A DNA stretch of 40,385 nt, taken from the NCBI GenBank assembly GCA_903970405.1, contig CAJCIT010000181.1, positions 1 through 40,385 on the forward strand. Reading direction: 5' to 3'. Origin of the DNA: Acidobacteriaceae bacterium. GTDB taxonomy: Bacteria; Acidobacteriota; Terriglobia; Bryobacterales; Bryobacteraceae. The notes below the pieces were generated by a model, which was given only the letters and a program-made list of their open reading frames with translations, did not search any database and was not told where the DNA came from. Shown here in pieces: positions 24,778 to 34,001 of the stretch. The position numbers and the translations under genes were made by a program. Within the stretch, counting starts at the first letter, position 1. Every line of letters begins with the position of its first letter.

Positions 24778-25473
24778 ATGACACGAAATTTGACGGTGCT
24801 TGGATTTGGGATCGCTTCGCTGATGGCGGCCGCCGGCAGCGAACCGCCACAGACAGTGCGGATGAGCCAGACACAGCGGGCTGAATTCCCTCCCGGTGGA
24901 ACGCTACGCCTGGCCGGCTCAAACGGCATGGTCACCGTGGAAGCGTGGGACCGGCCCGATGTCGAGGTCACGACTATCGAAGCGAGCAGAGTCCCGCTCT
25001 CCGCCGGCGAGCGCGAAAAAATCAAACACGAGATGAAGGACGTGCATGTCGCTGTGGAACGCCGAGGCGATGAATTGGCGATCGCCGCGCACTCTCCCTG
25101 GCGGGCGAATTTCGATCTGGAATACCGGATCAAGGCGCCGGCTGCAGCCAAACTGATCGTCACTCATCACGATGGCGAGGTCTATGTGGATGGTCTGACG
25201 GGCGACATCAATGTAACGGCGCGCCAAGGCGATATTCTGCTGCACCTTCCCCAAGAGGCTTTGTACGACATTAACGCGACAAGCACTTGGGGAAGCGTGA
25301 ACTCTGACTATACGGGAGATGAGAAACGCCGCTGGTGGTTGGTGGGCCATCGCGTGGAGAACGTGCGCTCACCGGCGACCCATAAGCTGAACCTGAAAAT
25401 CGGATACGGGGACATCATGATTATGAAGAGACAGGTGCCGAAGCCTCCTGGAGTGGCAGTGCCAATCTCTTGA
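24778..25473 (+). CDS. Secreted DUF4097-like beta-repeat protein
   Basis: A 231-residue exported protein with a signal peptide (LTVLGFGIASLMAAAGS). The body is made of short beta repeats such as GTLRLAGSNGMVTVEAWDRP, AKLIVTHHDGEVYVDGLTGD and INVTARQGDILLHLP. This is the pattern of DUF4097-type 'putative adhesin' solenoids. It begins eight bases after the pump gene and ends the operon. A role with the pump is not established. The last codons and the stop fall inside a hairpin of repeat family 3. Confidence 0.7.
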   Translation: MTRNLTVLGFGIASLMAAAGSEPPQTVRMSQTQRAEFPPGGTLRLAGSNGMVTVEAWDRPDVEVTTIEASRVPLSAGEREKIKHEMKDVHVAVERRGDELAIAAHSPWRANFDLEYRIKAPAAAKLIVTHHDGEVYVDGLTGDINVTARQGDILLHLPQEALYDINATSTWGSVNSDYTGDEKRRWWLVGHRVENVRSPATHKLNLKIGYGDIMIMKRQVPKPPGVAVPIS

Positions 25474-25478
25474 TTGGC
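25461..25478. repeat. Hairpin repeat, family 3, overlapping a stop codon
   Basis: GCCAATC-TCTT-GATTGGC, seven perfect pairs. The TGA of the preceding gene starts in the loop. Arms and loop are the complement of the copy at 8863-8884. Confidence 0.6.
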
Positions 25479-25503
25479 TCGTAGCGGCGAAGGGCTAGTG
25501 TGG

Positions 25504-25574
25504 CACGGACTTTAGTCCGTGGGGAGGGCGCCGGTTTGCAACCGGCCGCAGGCTTCCGCCCGCTTCCAGCCTGC
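25504..25574. repeat. Triple palindrome, repeat family 2, copy B
   Basis: Three palindromes in a row: CACGGACT-TT-AGTCCGTG (25504-25521), GCCGGTT-TGC-AACCGGC (25530-25546) and GCAGGCT...AGCCTGC (25548-25574). The last two correspond to the pair at 3159-3194 and the first to the one at 39347-39364. Differences between copies are compensated on both arms. The repeat lies between the converging efflux operon and queA. Confidence 0.75.
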
Positions 25575-25599
25575 CTCACACAGTGGGAGTTCAGAATAT

Positions 25600-26622
25600 C
25601 TAAAGAATGAGCATGCAATCGCCGTAAGAAAAGAACCGGTATCGCTCTCTCACGGCGTGACGGTAGGCATTCAGGATCAGTTCGGTTCCACCGAATGCAC
25701 ATACCAGCAGCAGCAGGCTGGACTGCGGCAGATGAAAATTCGTGAGTATGGCGCCCGTGGCCCTGAAGTGAAAACCGGGGTAGATGAAAAGGTTCGTATC
25801 GCCCTGCAGCGCGGATAAGCCGCCCCGCAGCATGGCAGTCTCGATGGTTCGGACGGTGGTTGTTCCCACGCCCACAATTCGCTGCGCGGCACGTAGAGTT
25901 GAGGCGGCTTGCCCGGAAATCTCAAAGTACTCTTCGTGCAACTGAATCTGCGACACCTCATTGTGGCGCAGCGGCGCGAAGGTGCCGAGGCCGACGTGCA
26001 AAGTGATCTTGGCCAACTCGGCGCCGCGCGCCACGCACTGCTCAAGAATTTCCCCGGTGAAGTGCAATCCCGCGGTTGGGGCCGCTGCGCTGCCGGACTG
26101 CGCGGCAAATACCGTCTGGTAACGCCGGCGGTCGTCATCGGTCGGCTGGCGGTGAATGTAGGGAGGCAGGGGCACTTGGCCAAGCCGCTCGAACGTCTCG
26201 TCGAGCGGGCGCTCCGAAGCAAATTGGAGATCGCGCTCGCCATGTTCTAATTCGGTGAGAACGGTGGCTCGCAGTGAGTCATCGAAGAGAATCGAGTCGC
26301 CGGCCCGCGCACGTTTTGCAGGACGCGCCAGCGCGCGCCACACCGAAGGGTCGCCGGGCGAGGCGCGCACCAGGAAGACTTCCAATTCCGCGCCCGCTTC
26401 ATGGTTTCTGCGGCCATGGAGTCTGGCTGGGAAGACTTTGGTGGAATTCAGCGCGAGGCAATCGCCCGGCTTCACATACCGCGGAAAATTGCGAAAGTGG
26501 TCATCGTAGAATCGCTGCTCCGTTCGCGAGACCACCAGCATTCGCGAAGAGCCACGCACCGCGGGCGGAGTTTGTGCAATCAATTCCTCCGGGAGTTCGT
26601 AATTGAAATCGGAAACCAGCAT
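25600..26622 (-). CDS. queA: S-adenosylmethionine:tRNA ribosyltransferase-isomerase
   Basis: It adds the epoxycyclopentanediol group to 7-aminomethyl-7-deazaguanine in tRNA, the penultimate step of queuosine synthesis. The 340 residues show the family signatures: the start SDFNYELPEELIAQTPP, then DCLALNSTKVFPARLHGRR, VPLPPYIHR, GSAAAPTAGLHFT, HVGLGTFAPLR and TNFHLPQSSLLLLVCAFGG near the end. It is divergent from tsaD with 90 bp between them. No other queuosine genes are in the window. Confidence 0.97.
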   Translation of the reverse strand: MLVSDFNYELPEELIAQTPPAVRGSSRMLVVSRTEQRFYDDHFRNFPRYVKPGDCLALNSTKVFPARLHGRRNHEAGAELEVFLVRASPGDPSVWRALARPAKRARAGDSILFDDSLRATVLTELEHGERDLQFASERPLDETFERLGQVPLPPYIHRQPTDDDRRRYQTVFAAQSGSAAAPTAGLHFTGEILEQCVARGAELAKITLHVGLGTFAPLRHNEVSQIQLHEEYFEISGQAASTLRAAQRIVGVGTTTVRTIETAMLRGGLSALQGDTNLFIYPGFHFRATGAILTNFHLPQSSLLLLVCAFGGTELILNAYRHAVRERYRFFSYGDCMLIL

Positions 26623-26712
26623 GGGGACAAGAGAGATGCGTGAACCTCAAGTCTAGGCCAAGCGAAACACGGAAAGCTCTGAATGTTTTGAGTGTGAGAT
26701 GGTGAAGGTGGC

Positions 26713-27819
26713 ATGAAGATTCTGGGCATTGAGAGCTCGTGCGATGAAACGGCCGCGGCTGTGGTTGAAGACGGTGCGCGCGTGCTGAGCTCGGTTGTTG
26801 CCTCGCAAATGGATACCCACGCCAAGTACGGCGGCGTGGTGCCGGAACTCGCCTCGCGCGAACACCTCCGCGCCATTGTGCCGGTGGTCCGCCAGGCATT
26901 GCGGGATGCAGGGGTCGATTTGAAACAACTGGATGCTATTGCCGTGACACAGGGGCCGGGTCTGGTTGGGTCGCTGTTAGTTGGCGTTACTTACGCCAAG
27001 GCAATCTCCTTTGCGGCATCGCTTCCGCTCATCGCCGTCAACCACGTGGAAGGCCACATTTATTCGGTGCTGATGGACGCGAAGTCGAAAGGGGAAGAGA
27101 TTGCTCTCCCGGCGTTGGCTCTGGTTGTGAGCGGTGGACACACGCACTTGTTCTCTATCGCGGCCGGTCCGGCGGAGCTTGGTCCAGTCTATAAACTGAT
27201 GGGCCGCACCCGCGACGATGCGGCCGGTGAAGCTTATGACAAAGTCGCAAAGCTGCTCGGCTTTGGGTATCCCGGCGGGCCTGTCATTGACCGGCTGGCG
27301 CCATTCGGCGATCCGAAAGGAATTAAGTTCACCACGGCGCGCATGAAGGGAAACGAGCTTGATTTCAGCTTCAGCGGCTTGAAGACCGCCGTGCTTCGTT
27401 GGGTTGAAAAGCACGACCTGTTGGAAGAGATTCGCACTCGCCACGCTTTTGTGGAGCAGAAACGCGCGAAACACGAAAGCCCAACGGTTGAGGAGTGGCT
27501 GACTGTGACGCCCACTGCGACGCTCGATCTTCTGGCGAGCTTTCAGCACACGGTGATTCATGAGTTGCTGCATCGGACGCTTGCCTCGGCCGAACAGATG
27601 GATGCCCGGTCGGTGATCGTTTCCGGAGGTGTCGCGGCGAATGAGGGATTGCGTCAGGCGGCGGCGCGGACGGCACGCCCGCGATTCTATTTCGCGACGA
27701 GGACTCTCTCCACGGATAACGCGGCTATGATCGCCGCCGCCGCTTATCCGAAGCTGTTACGGGGCGAGGTTGCCGGCCTCGCGCTGAAGGCTCAGGCCAG
27801 CCTTCCTCTGGCCGGCTAA
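26713..27819 (+). CDS. tsaD: tRNA N6-adenosine threonylcarbamoyltransferase
   Basis: The catalytic subunit that transfers threonylcarbamoyl to A37 of ANN-decoding tRNAs, with TsaB and TsaE. It starts [20 protein letters not shown]. The metal-binding histidines are H111 and H115 in [24 protein letters not shown] and [20 protein letters not shown] follow, with [13 protein letters not shown] and [20 protein letters not shown] in the C-terminal lobe. At 368 residues it is slightly long, with a short insertion around residues 240-260 ([19 protein letters not shown]). The Mrp-like gene follows after 21 bp. Confidence 0.97.
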   Translation: MKILGIESSCDETAAAVVEDGARVLSSVVASQMDTHAKYGGVVPELASREHLRAIVPVVRQALRDAGVDLKQLDAIAVTQGPGLVGSLLVGVTYAKAISFAASLPLIAVNHVEGHIYSVLMDAKSKGEEIALPALALVVSGGHTHLFSIAAGPAELGPVYKLMGRTRDDAAGEAYDKVAKLLGFGYPGGPVIDRLAPFGDPKGIKFTTARMKGNELDFSFSGLKTAVLRWVEKHDLLEEIRTRHAFVEQKRAKHESPTVEEWLTVTPTATLDLLASFQHTVIHELLHRTLASAEQMDARSVIVSGGVAANEGLRQAAARTARPRFYFATRTLSTDNAAMIAAAAYPKLLRGEVAGLALKAQASLPLAG

Positions 27820-27840
27820 CCGCCCTGTTAGCATCGAGGC

Positions 27841-28668
27841 ATGGGTCCACAAGCTCCTGGTGAGCAGCCGAAACTTCCGATTCCGGGCGTTCAAAACATC
27901 ATTGCTGTGGGTTCCGGCAAAGGCGGCGTCGGTAAGAGCACGGTGGCCGTCAATCTGGCGATTAGTCTTTCGAAGCTTGGTTATGCCGTGGGTCTGATGG
28001 ATGGCGACGTCTACGGCCCGAACCTGGCCACGATGCTGGGCATCCGCGCCACTCCGAACGCCATCGGCCAACGGATTCAGCCGCTCCAGGCGCACGGCGT
28101 CAAGGTGATGTCAATGGCGTTCCTCAATCCGGGCGACAAACCACTGGTATGGCGCGGGCCTATGTTGAACAGCGTTATCCAACAGTTTCTCCGTAACGTG
28201 GATTGGGGCCGGCTCGATTATCTGGTGATTGACCTTCCTCCCGGCACGGGCGACGTGCAGTTGACGCTGATCCAGACCACGCCGCTGACGGGCGCGGTGA
28301 TTGTGACAACGCCTTCCGATGTGGCGCTTGAAGACGCACGCAAAGCTGTCCTAATGTTTGAGCAGGTGCGCGAAGAGGTTCTCGGCATTGTAGAGAACAT
28401 GAGCTATCTGGACCACGCCGGTGAACGCATGTACATCTTCGGCAAGGGCGGCGGCCGGAGGACGGCGGAGCAGATGAAGGTTCCGTTTCTGGGCGAGATC
28501 CCGATTGATCCGGCGATTCGCGAAGGAGGAGACGCCGGCCGGCCCGTTTCGAGCGTCGATAAGCCGACCTGGCAAGCCAAGATTTTCGAGGATTTAGCCC
28601 GCACTGTGATTGAGCGGGCGAAAGCGGCGGGCGAAAGAGCCCGCCCGACAATTAGCATTTCGGATTGA
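27841..28668 (+). CDS. Mrp/ApbC/SalA-type P-loop ATPase without cysteines
   Basis: A 275-residue ATPase of the Mrp/NBP35 family, whose usual members carry and transfer Fe-S clusters. The deviant Walker A motif is GKGGVGKST (26-34). MDGDVYGPN, KPLVWRGPMLNSVIQQFL, DYLVIDLPPGTGDVQLT and VTTPSDVALEDARKAVLMF follow. In cluster-binding members a CxxC comes after ENMSY; here residues 187-201 read NMSYLDHAGERMYIF, and the whole protein has no cysteine. The N-terminal DUF59 domain found in many Mrp proteins is also missing. From memory, the regulator SalA of Bacillus also lacks the CxxC. An ATPase or regulatory role without a cluster is therefore more likely than an Fe-S carrier role. Confidence 0.85.
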   Translation: MGPQAPGEQPKLPIPGVQNIIAVGSGKGGVGKSTVAVNLAISLSKLGYAVGLMDGDVYGPNLATMLGIRATPNAIGQRIQPLQAHGVKVMSMAFLNPGDKPLVWRGPMLNSVIQQFLRNVDWGRLDYLVIDLPPGTGDVQLTLIQTTPLTGAVIVTTPSDVALEDARKAVLMFEQVREEVLGIVENMSYLDHAGERMYIFGKGGGRRTAEQMKVPFLGEIPIDPAIREGGDAGRPVSSVDKPTWQAKIFEDLARTVIERAKAAGERARPTISISD

Positions 28669-28700
28669 AGGGGCCGGGAAAGGCGTGTTTTGGCGCCGGA

Positions 28701-28821
28701 CCGTGGCGCGGGCTCTTAGCCGGCTGAGCCGACACTCGTGTCGGCTGTTCGTTCATTTCAACCGTCACCAGGAACAGCCGAGATGACTCTCGGCTCAGCC
28801 GACTAAAAGCCCGCGCCACGG
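28701..28821. repeat. Palindromic interspersed repeat, family 1, copy 3 (best preserved)
   Basis: A 121-bp element ending in perfect 14-bp inverted repeats, CCGTGGCGCGGGCT and AGCCCGCGCCACGG. The arms continue inwards with GGCTGAGCCGA and TCGGCTCAGCC and close on CGGCTGTTC and GAACAGCCG, so nearly the whole element can fold back. It encodes nothing. Relatives lie at 431-533 and 6428-6543. Confidence 0.85.
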
Positions 28822-28895
28822 AGATTCTTGGTTCGTCCCCAAACACCCGAGAACAACCCGGTGCGAACGGCGTTTGGATCGCGCCGCAAGATCAC

Positions 28896-29723
28896 CTAAC
28901 TTGTAGCGTGCGGGTCGTTCACCAGCTTCGATCCGGTGCTCCACTCCGTAAACGGCCGAATCGTATTCACCTCCGCGTCGCGCTGGCTCAAGGCGGCGGC
29001 GATGTAGTCTCGATTCATCCGCGCGATGACTTCGAGTGGAATCTCCTTGGGACAAACCGCCGTGCATTCGCCGATGTTCGTGCAGCCGCCGAAGCCTTCG
29101 AGATTCGCCTGCGCCACCATGCTCAATGCGCGGAGATGGCGTTCCGGTTGACCCTGCGGCAGAACGCCCAGGTGGCTGATTTTCGCACCCGTAAACAAGG
29201 CGGCCGACGCATTCGGGCAAGCCGCCACACAGGCGCCACAGCCGATGCAGGCCGCGGCGTCCATGGCGCGGTCCGCAATGTCCTTGGGAACCAGAATGGC
29301 ATTCGCATCCGGGGCATTGCCCGTGGATACGGAGATGTAGCCGCCAGAAGCCACAATGCGGTCAAAGGAGCGCCGGTCCACCACCAGATCCTTGATCAAC
29401 GGAAACGCCGAGGCACGCCACGGCTCGATGGTGAGACTGTCGCCGTCTTTGAAATTGCGCATCGTCAGTTGGCAAACGGTGGTTGCGCGCGCCGGACCGT
29501 GCGCCACGCCATTGATCATGAAGCCACACGAACCGCAAATCCCCTCGCGGCAATCGTGTTCGAACGCAATGGGCTCATCGCCCTTGCCGATCAGCTCTTC
29601 GTTGAGCACATCGAGGCATTCCAGCATCGACATCTCGTGGTCCACGTTGTCCATCTGGTACCGAACCAACCGGCCCTTCGTGCGCGGTCCCTGCTGGCGC
29701 CAAACATGTAAAGTGAGTCGCAT
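28896..29723 (-). CDS. sdhB: Succinate dehydrogenase iron-sulfur subunit
   Basis: The electron-transfer subunit of complex II. The [2Fe-2S] ligands are C58, C63, C66 and C84 ([10 protein letters not shown] and TTVCQ). The [4Fe-4S] and [3Fe-4S] clusters are bound by C159[11 protein letters not shown] and C214[11 protein letters not shown], with cysteines at 159, 162, 165, 169, 214, 220 and 224. The domain order and the 275-residue length fit the type that pairs with a single cytochrome b subunit. It is the last gene of sdhCAB, 13 bp after sdhA. Confidence 0.96.
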   Translation of the reverse strand: MRLTLHVWRQQGPRTKGRLVRYQMDNVDHEMSMLECLDVLNEELIGKGDEPIAFEHDCREGICGSCGFMINGVAHGPARATTVCQLTMRNFKDGDSLTIEPWRASAFPLIKDLVVDRRSFDRIVASGGYISVSTGNAPDANAILVPKDIADRAMDAAACIGCGACVAACPNASAALFTGAKISHLGVLPQGQPERHLRALSMVAQANLEGFGGCTNIGECTAVCPKEIPLEVIARMNRDYIAAALSQRDAEVNTIRPFTEWSTGSKLVNDPHATS

Positions 29724-29736
29724 AGAGTTAGCGGTG

Positions 29737-31650
29737 TTACTTGTAGCTCCTCTGGCTCGGATGTACGTAATGGAACTCCAGCGGCTCCTTTACTAAATCC
29801 CAAGGGTTGCCATAGCCCCGATATCCCCACGCGGCCACGTAACTATACTGCTCATCGTTGCGAAGCGCCTCGCCGTCTTCCGTCTGATACTCCTCGCGGA
29901 AGTGTCCGCCGCACGATTCATTGCGTTCCCGCGCGTCGATGCACATCAGTTCAGCCAATTCAAAGAAGTCGGCGACGCGCGTCGCTTTCTCTAAGCTCTG
30001 GTTCAGGTCCGCGCCTGAGCCGGGCACGTTGACGTTGGTCCAATACTCTTCGCGCAATTCGCGAATCTGCTCGGCCGCCGACTCCAGGCCCCGCGCATTG
30101 CGTGACATACCGCAGTAATCCCACACAATCTTGCCCAGTTGCCGGTGAAACGAATCCACGGTCCGCTTACCTTTGATGTTCAGCAGTTTGTCGACGGTCT
30201 GCTGAACGCAGGCTTCGGCATTGCGGATTTCCGGATGCGATCGGTCCACTTTCTCCAGCTTGGCGCCGGCTATGTAGTTGCCGAGCGTGAAGGGTATCAC
30301 AAAGTATCCATCAGAGAGGCCCTGCATCAGGGCGCTGGCGCCCAACCGGTTCGCGCCGTGGTCTGAAAAGTTCGCCTCGCCCAACACGAATAATCCGGGG
30401 ATCGTGCTCATCAGGTGGTAATCCACCCATAGTCCACCCATCGTGTAGTGAATCGCCGGGTAGATGCGCATGGGGACCTGATAGGGATTCTCGCCGGTGA
30501 TGCGCTGATACATGTCGAACAGGTTGCCGTAACGCTCCGCGATCACCTTCTCGCCCAGGCGATGGATGGAATCGGAGAAGTCCAGGTAGACGCCCAGGCC
30601 GCCCGGTCCCACGCCGCGTCCTTCGTCGCACACATGCTTGGCATTGCGCGAGGCCACGTCGCGAGGCACCAGGTTGCCGAAGCTCGGATACCGCCGCTCC
30701 AGGTAGTAATCGCGTTCGTTCTCCGGAATCTGGCCGGGCTGGCGCGTGTCGCCTTTCTTGAGCGGCACCCAAATGCGTCCATCGTTGCGCAACGATTCGG
30801 ACATCAGTGTCAGCTTCGATTGATAGTCGCCCGAAACCGGGATGCAGGTGGGGTGAATCTGGGTGAAACACGGGTTGGCAAACAATGCGCCGCGTTTGTG
30901 AGCGCGCCAACTGGCGGTCACATTTGAGCCCTTCGCATTGGTGGAAAGGTAGTAGACGTTGCCATAGCCGCCGGTAGCCAGCACCACGGCGTCGGCCAGA
31001 TGGGTGTCGATTTCACCGGTGACGAGATTGCGCGTGACGATACCGCGCGCTCTACCGTCGATCACGATAAGATCCAGCATTTCGGTCCGCGGGAACATGG
31101 CGACGCGGCCCGCTTGTACCTGGCGCTCCAGCGCCTGATAGGCGCCCAGCAGAAGCTGTTGGCCGGTTTGTCCTCGCGCATAGAATGTTCGCGAAACCTG
31201 AGCGCCGCCGAAGGAACGGTTCGTCAGCGCGCCGCCATACTCACGCGCAAAGGGGACGCCTTGCGCCGCGCACTGGTCGATGATCTCAAGGCTGATCTGC
31301 GCCAGGCGGTAGACGTTCGCTTCGCGGGCGCGAAAATCGCCGCCCTTCACCGTGTCATAGAACAAACGGAAGATGCTGTCGCCATCGTTTTGGTAATTCT
31401 TGGCGGCGTTAATGCCGCCCTGCGCGGCGATGGAGTGCGCGCGGCGCGGAGAATCCTGGAAGCAGAAGCAGTTGACGTTGTATCCCAACTCGCCAAGCGT
31501 TGCGGCCGCTGCGCCGCCGGCCAGTCCGGAGCCCACCACCAGGACGGAATACTTCCGCTTATTAGCTGGATTCACCAGCTTCATTTCGAACTTGGTGTTG
31601 TCCCACGCGGTCTCGATCGGCCCGGTTGGAAGGCGTGAGTTCAGTTCCAT
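29737..31650 (-). CDS. sdhA: Succinate dehydrogenase flavoprotein subunit
   Basis: It oxidises succinate to fumarate using covalently bound FAD. The 637 residues include [20 protein letters not shown] (FAD-binding, G40-x-G-x2-G) and the flavin-linked H72 in [14 protein letters not shown]. Next are YNVNCFCF and [20 protein letters not shown], the active-site region [20 protein letters not shown], and [20 protein letters not shown]. The N-terminal extension and '[13 protein letters not shown]' resemble the Bacteroides/Wolinella/Bacillus-like forms rather than the E. coli form. GGGAG lies five bases before the ATG. It lies between sdhC and sdhB. Confidence 0.96.
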   Translation of the reverse strand: MELNSRLPTGPIETAWDNTKFEMKLVNPANKRKYSVLVVGSGLAGGAAAATLGELGYNVNCFCFQDSPRRAHSIAAQGGINAAKNYQNDGDSIFRLFYDTVKGGDFRAREANVYRLAQISLEIIDQCAAQGVPFAREYGGALTNRSFGGAQVSRTFYARGQTGQQLLLGAYQALERQVQAGRVAMFPRTEMLDLIVIDGRARGIVTRNLVTGEIDTHLADAVVLATGGYGNVYYLSTNAKGSNVTASWRAHKRGALFANPCFTQIHPTCIPVSGDYQSKLTLMSESLRNDGRIWVPLKKGDTRQPGQIPENERDYYLERRYPSFGNLVPRDVASRNAKHVCDEGRGVGPGGLGVYLDFSDSIHRLGEKVIAERYGNLFDMYQRITGENPYQVPMRIYPAIHYTMGGLWVDYHLMSTIPGLFVLGEANFSDHGANRLGASALMQGLSDGYFVIPFTLGNYIAGAKLEKVDRSHPEIRNAEACVQQTVDKLLNIKGKRTVDSFHRQLGKIVWDYCGMSRNARGLESAAEQIRELREEYWTNVNVPGSGADLNQSLEKATRVADFFELAELMCIDARERNESCGGHFREEYQTEDGEALRNDEQYSYVAAWGYRGYGNPWDLVKEPLEFHYVHPSQRSYK

Positions 31651-31685
31651 TCAATCTCCCTTTGGAATTCCGCCAGCCGGCTCAC

Positions 31686-32372
31686 CTAGCTCACCCAGCC
31701 AAAGAGCACGCTGACGGGAATTGAAATAAAGCCGATCGCCACCACTACCGCAAAGAGCGTAGCCCCATGCCGCAGAATTGGCGTATACCGCGGATGGTTC
31801 ACTCCTAACGTTTGAAACATGCTCCACACGCCATGGCGAAGATGCAGACAAAGCAGCAGCATTGAGACGATGTACCAGATGGCGATGGCCGGCTGGCCGA
31901 AGCCGCTCACCACGTTGCGGTAGACCTCGCCCTCCTGATAATCCGGGACGCCCGTAACGCCGAACGTGAATTGAAGCAGGTGGTAGATCACAAACGCCAG
32001 GATGATGGGGCCGCTCCAGTACATGGTTCGGGAGGCGTACGTCGAAGCGATGGATTCTTTACTGGCGTAAGCCACCGGACGGGCGCGCCGTTTGCGCAAT
32101 ACCAATTGAACGGAAGCCGTCACGTGGAGTACGACGGAGGTGAGCAACACAATCCGGGCCAGCCATAGCCCCAGCGGCACGGAGCGGAGGAACTTGGCGT
32201 AATCGTTGAACGCCACGGGCCCTTCGAAAATTTGCAGGTTTCCCAACATATGGCCCATGACGAAGCCAAAAAGAATGAGCCCCGTCACGGCCATCACGGC
32301 CTTCTTGCCGTTGGTTGAGCCCCAAAAGCGCGCCGCCACGTTATCGCGAACGCCGAGCGCTATTGTTCCCAT
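31686..32372 (-). CDS. sdhC: Succinate dehydrogenase cytochrome b subunit, diheme type
   Basis: A 228-residue membrane anchor with five membrane helices: around VMAVTGLILFGFVMGHMLGN, LARIVLLTSVVLHVTASVQL, GPIILAFVIYHLLQFTFGV, AIWYIVSMLLLCLHLRHGVW and LFAVVVAIGFISIPVSVLFG. Histidines in helices 1-4 (GHMLG, LHVTA, IYHLL, LHLRHG) can bind two b hemes, as in the single-subunit type B anchors; no sdhD is present or needed. The ATG at 32372 has GGGGAA upstream; the frame is open 16 codons further. It is the first gene of sdhCAB. A TTGAAA with a weak -10 upstream may be its promoter. Confidence 0.92.
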   Translation of the reverse strand: MGTIALGVRDNVAARFWGSTNGKKAVMAVTGLILFGFVMGHMLGNLQIFEGPVAFNDYAKFLRSVPLGLWLARIVLLTSVVLHVTASVQLVLRKRRARPVAYASKESIASTYASRTMYWSGPIILAFVIYHLLQFTFGVTGVPDYQEGEVYRNVVSGFGQPAIAIWYIVSMLLLCLHLRHGVWSMFQTLGVNHPRYTPILRHGATLFAVVVAIGFISIPVSVLFGWVS

Positions 32373-32548
32373 GAATGTTCCCCAAAGTTTATGATGACTC
32401 TCAGGTTCCGGGAATGGCAAAAGTTACTGAGCCCGGACGCAAGCGGTTTCATTTCTGCTCAAAACTGAGGAGCCGAATATTGTTCTTGCGGTGAACCATT
32501 TCAAGTTTATCGTAGAGGGCGCGATAGACCGAACGCCGTTCTCCTCGA

Positions 32549-33007
32549 TCATCGGCGGCCGAACTGCCGCAAATGATGGTCTGCGTGGAGGTAACCCCAG
32601 CGCCACCAGTCTGCCGGCGTCATTGGGCCAAAAATCGGGTGGTCCACGGCCGGTTCACGCAGGCGATCACAGAAATCGCTCAGCGAAGCAATCAATAGCT
32701 CGCGGTCCCGATAGAACTCCACAGGAGGCGTGCCGCCGCTGCCCTGTTCAAACTCGGGCCTTGTGGGAACTCCTTTCGGCCAAGGCATGGGAGCCTTCAA
32801 GGCTACCCATTTCAGCAGCGTCCGCTGCAGCACACCCGTCTTGGGACTCGCCGATTTCTCACCGAGCCCGCACAGGTAGCTGTCAGAGAGGTGGCAGACC
32901 ATCTGGTGAACTGACATCTTGCCCCAGAGAGCGCGGTCGGTTGGCGATAGCTGTCCGATCCGCGTCAAAATCTCCTTCCGGTTAAGAGCATTATTGAGAG
33001 TCTTCAC
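32549..33007 (-). CDS. DinB-superfamily protein (DUF1569-like)
   Basis: A 152-residue protein of the DinB/DUF1569 four-helix group, whose members are often metal-dependent thiol transferases of unknown substrate. Visible features are the first helix with LSPTDRALWGKMSVHQMVCH followed by LSDSY, and the end MTPADWWRWGYLHADHHLRQ followed by FGRR. The histidines of HQMVCH and HADHHL are the usual metal ligands. It starts at a GTG. The 280 bases between it and the next gene contain nothing recognised. Confidence 0.75.
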   Translation of the reverse strand: MKTLNNALNRKEILTRIGQLSPTDRALWGKMSVHQMVCHLSDSYLCGLGEKSASPKTGVLQRTLLKWVALKAPMPWPKGVPTRPEFEQGSGGTPPVEFYRDRELLIASLSDFCDRLREPAVDHPIFGPMTPADWWRWGYLHADHHLRQFGRR

Positions 33008-33287
33008 GGCTGCCTACGGGTTGTTTCACTTGGTTAAAGGTTCGCTTGACTGGGTGGAGGCGACCGCCGCAGGGAGGCGTTCCACGTTACCCGCTTGCTA
33101 ACTTTACGCGCACGGTTCCCAAGGGCCGCCGGCGAGTGCAAGAATCGTGACCAGCGCGGCGGGCCGCTCCTTGAGACTAAGGGCGGAGACCGCAATAAAA
33201 AACATCCCCTACTGTCGATGATAAACTCAGCCGGCCCGAATCTCAGAGAAAGGCGACCGACGGGAAGCGAGCGCGGCGGATGCTTCG

Positions 33288-33557
33288 CTACCGCCGGCTG
33301 GATGACTGCTGGCTTGGTTCCAGCACGACGCAGGCGGGCTTCAATTGAGCCACCAGTTCTTGTCTCCGGTTCATCATGGACCCCACGTTTCCAACCTCAA
33401 ACATAAAGCCCGTTGGATTGCGAAGTTTTACCACGCCGTCAACGGCGCCCAGGTGGGTCAGCAAGCTTTCGCGGATGTTGGCCGTCTCAGCGACCAGAAT
33501 CCATTCCCGGTTGTTGCCAATGGCATACAGTCCCGGCTCTTGCGGAGCATTGTTCAA
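33288..33557 (-). CDS. Small protein, possibly a degenerate GIY-YIG-like fold
   Basis: An 89-residue frame from a TTG at 33557. It begins NNAPQEPGLYAIGNNREWIL and continues VAETANIRESLLTHL, a pattern resembling the start of GIY-YIG proteins (G-[ILV]-Y, a turn, then IL(Y/F)VG-x-T and RE-x-L-x-x-H). The second signature reads ILVAET instead of a YIG, so nuclease activity is doubtful. The C-terminus is ELVAQLKPACVVLEPSQ. It is the third of three small genes on this strand. No better start or ribosome binding site is visible. Real coding status is moderately likely. Confidence 0.45.
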   Translation of the reverse strand: MNNAPQEPGLYAIGNNREWILVAETANIRESLLTHLGAVDGVVKLRNPTGFMFEVGNVGSMMNRRQELVAQLKPACVVLEPSQQSSSRR

Positions 33558-33614
33558 AATGGATGCCCGAGTGAATGAACGGGCTGCGAACTGATTCGAA
33601 GACGTAAGCGATAC

Positions 33615-33986
33615 CTATTTTTCCGGGGCGGCAAACGGCCTGAACTGGGAGCTCAAGGAGGGTTTTCTCGCGAATCGGCGAGGCGGCGCTCGATGCGCTT
33701 TGGCCAAGGCTCGCTCTTCCCGGTCGTTAACGATCGGCAGCAGGTCCGCTTCCAGCACATCGTAGCGGTGGAGCCTTTCGAGTGCTTCCGGCGTCTTAGC
33801 GGACGCCTTGGTGAGCAGTACCAGACAGAACCCTGGCGCCTCCTGCATGCCAATGTGGTGGCGCGCAAAAAGAGGCAGATTCACGCTGATAGAAAACGTT
33901 GTTTCCACCTTCGATTCATCCCTGCCACGAAAGTTGAACGACCTGTTTTCGCCTTGGTGAGTAAAACCTTGATACAAGAACTGCAT
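33615..33986 (-). CDS. Unrecognised protein of the small-gene cluster
   Basis: A 123-residue protein starting at an ATG with AAAGGGAAAG just upstream. The first 90 residues look like a compact mixed alpha/beta domain: MQFLYQGFTHQGENRSFNFR, then VETTFSISVNLPLFARH and PGFCLVLLTKASAKTPEAL. The rest, rich in Arg, Lys and Pro (HRAPPRRFARKPSLS), looks disordered and basic. I cannot name a family. A 25-bp palindrome lies just before the ribosome binding site. Confidence 0.6.
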   Translation of the reverse strand: MQFLYQGFTHQGENRSFNFRGRDESKVETTFSISVNLPLFARHHIGMQEAPGFCLVLLTKASAKTPEALERLHRYDVLEADLLPIVNDREERALAKAHRAPPRRFARKPSLSSQFRPFAAPEK

Positions 33987-34001
33987 ACTTTCCCTTTCTT
34001 G

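Noticed and set aside
28908-29711. 267-codon open frame on the plus strand
   Set aside because: It is antisense to sdhB, whose cysteine motifs prove the other strand is coding; the Arg/Ala/His-rich product is a GC-frame artefact.
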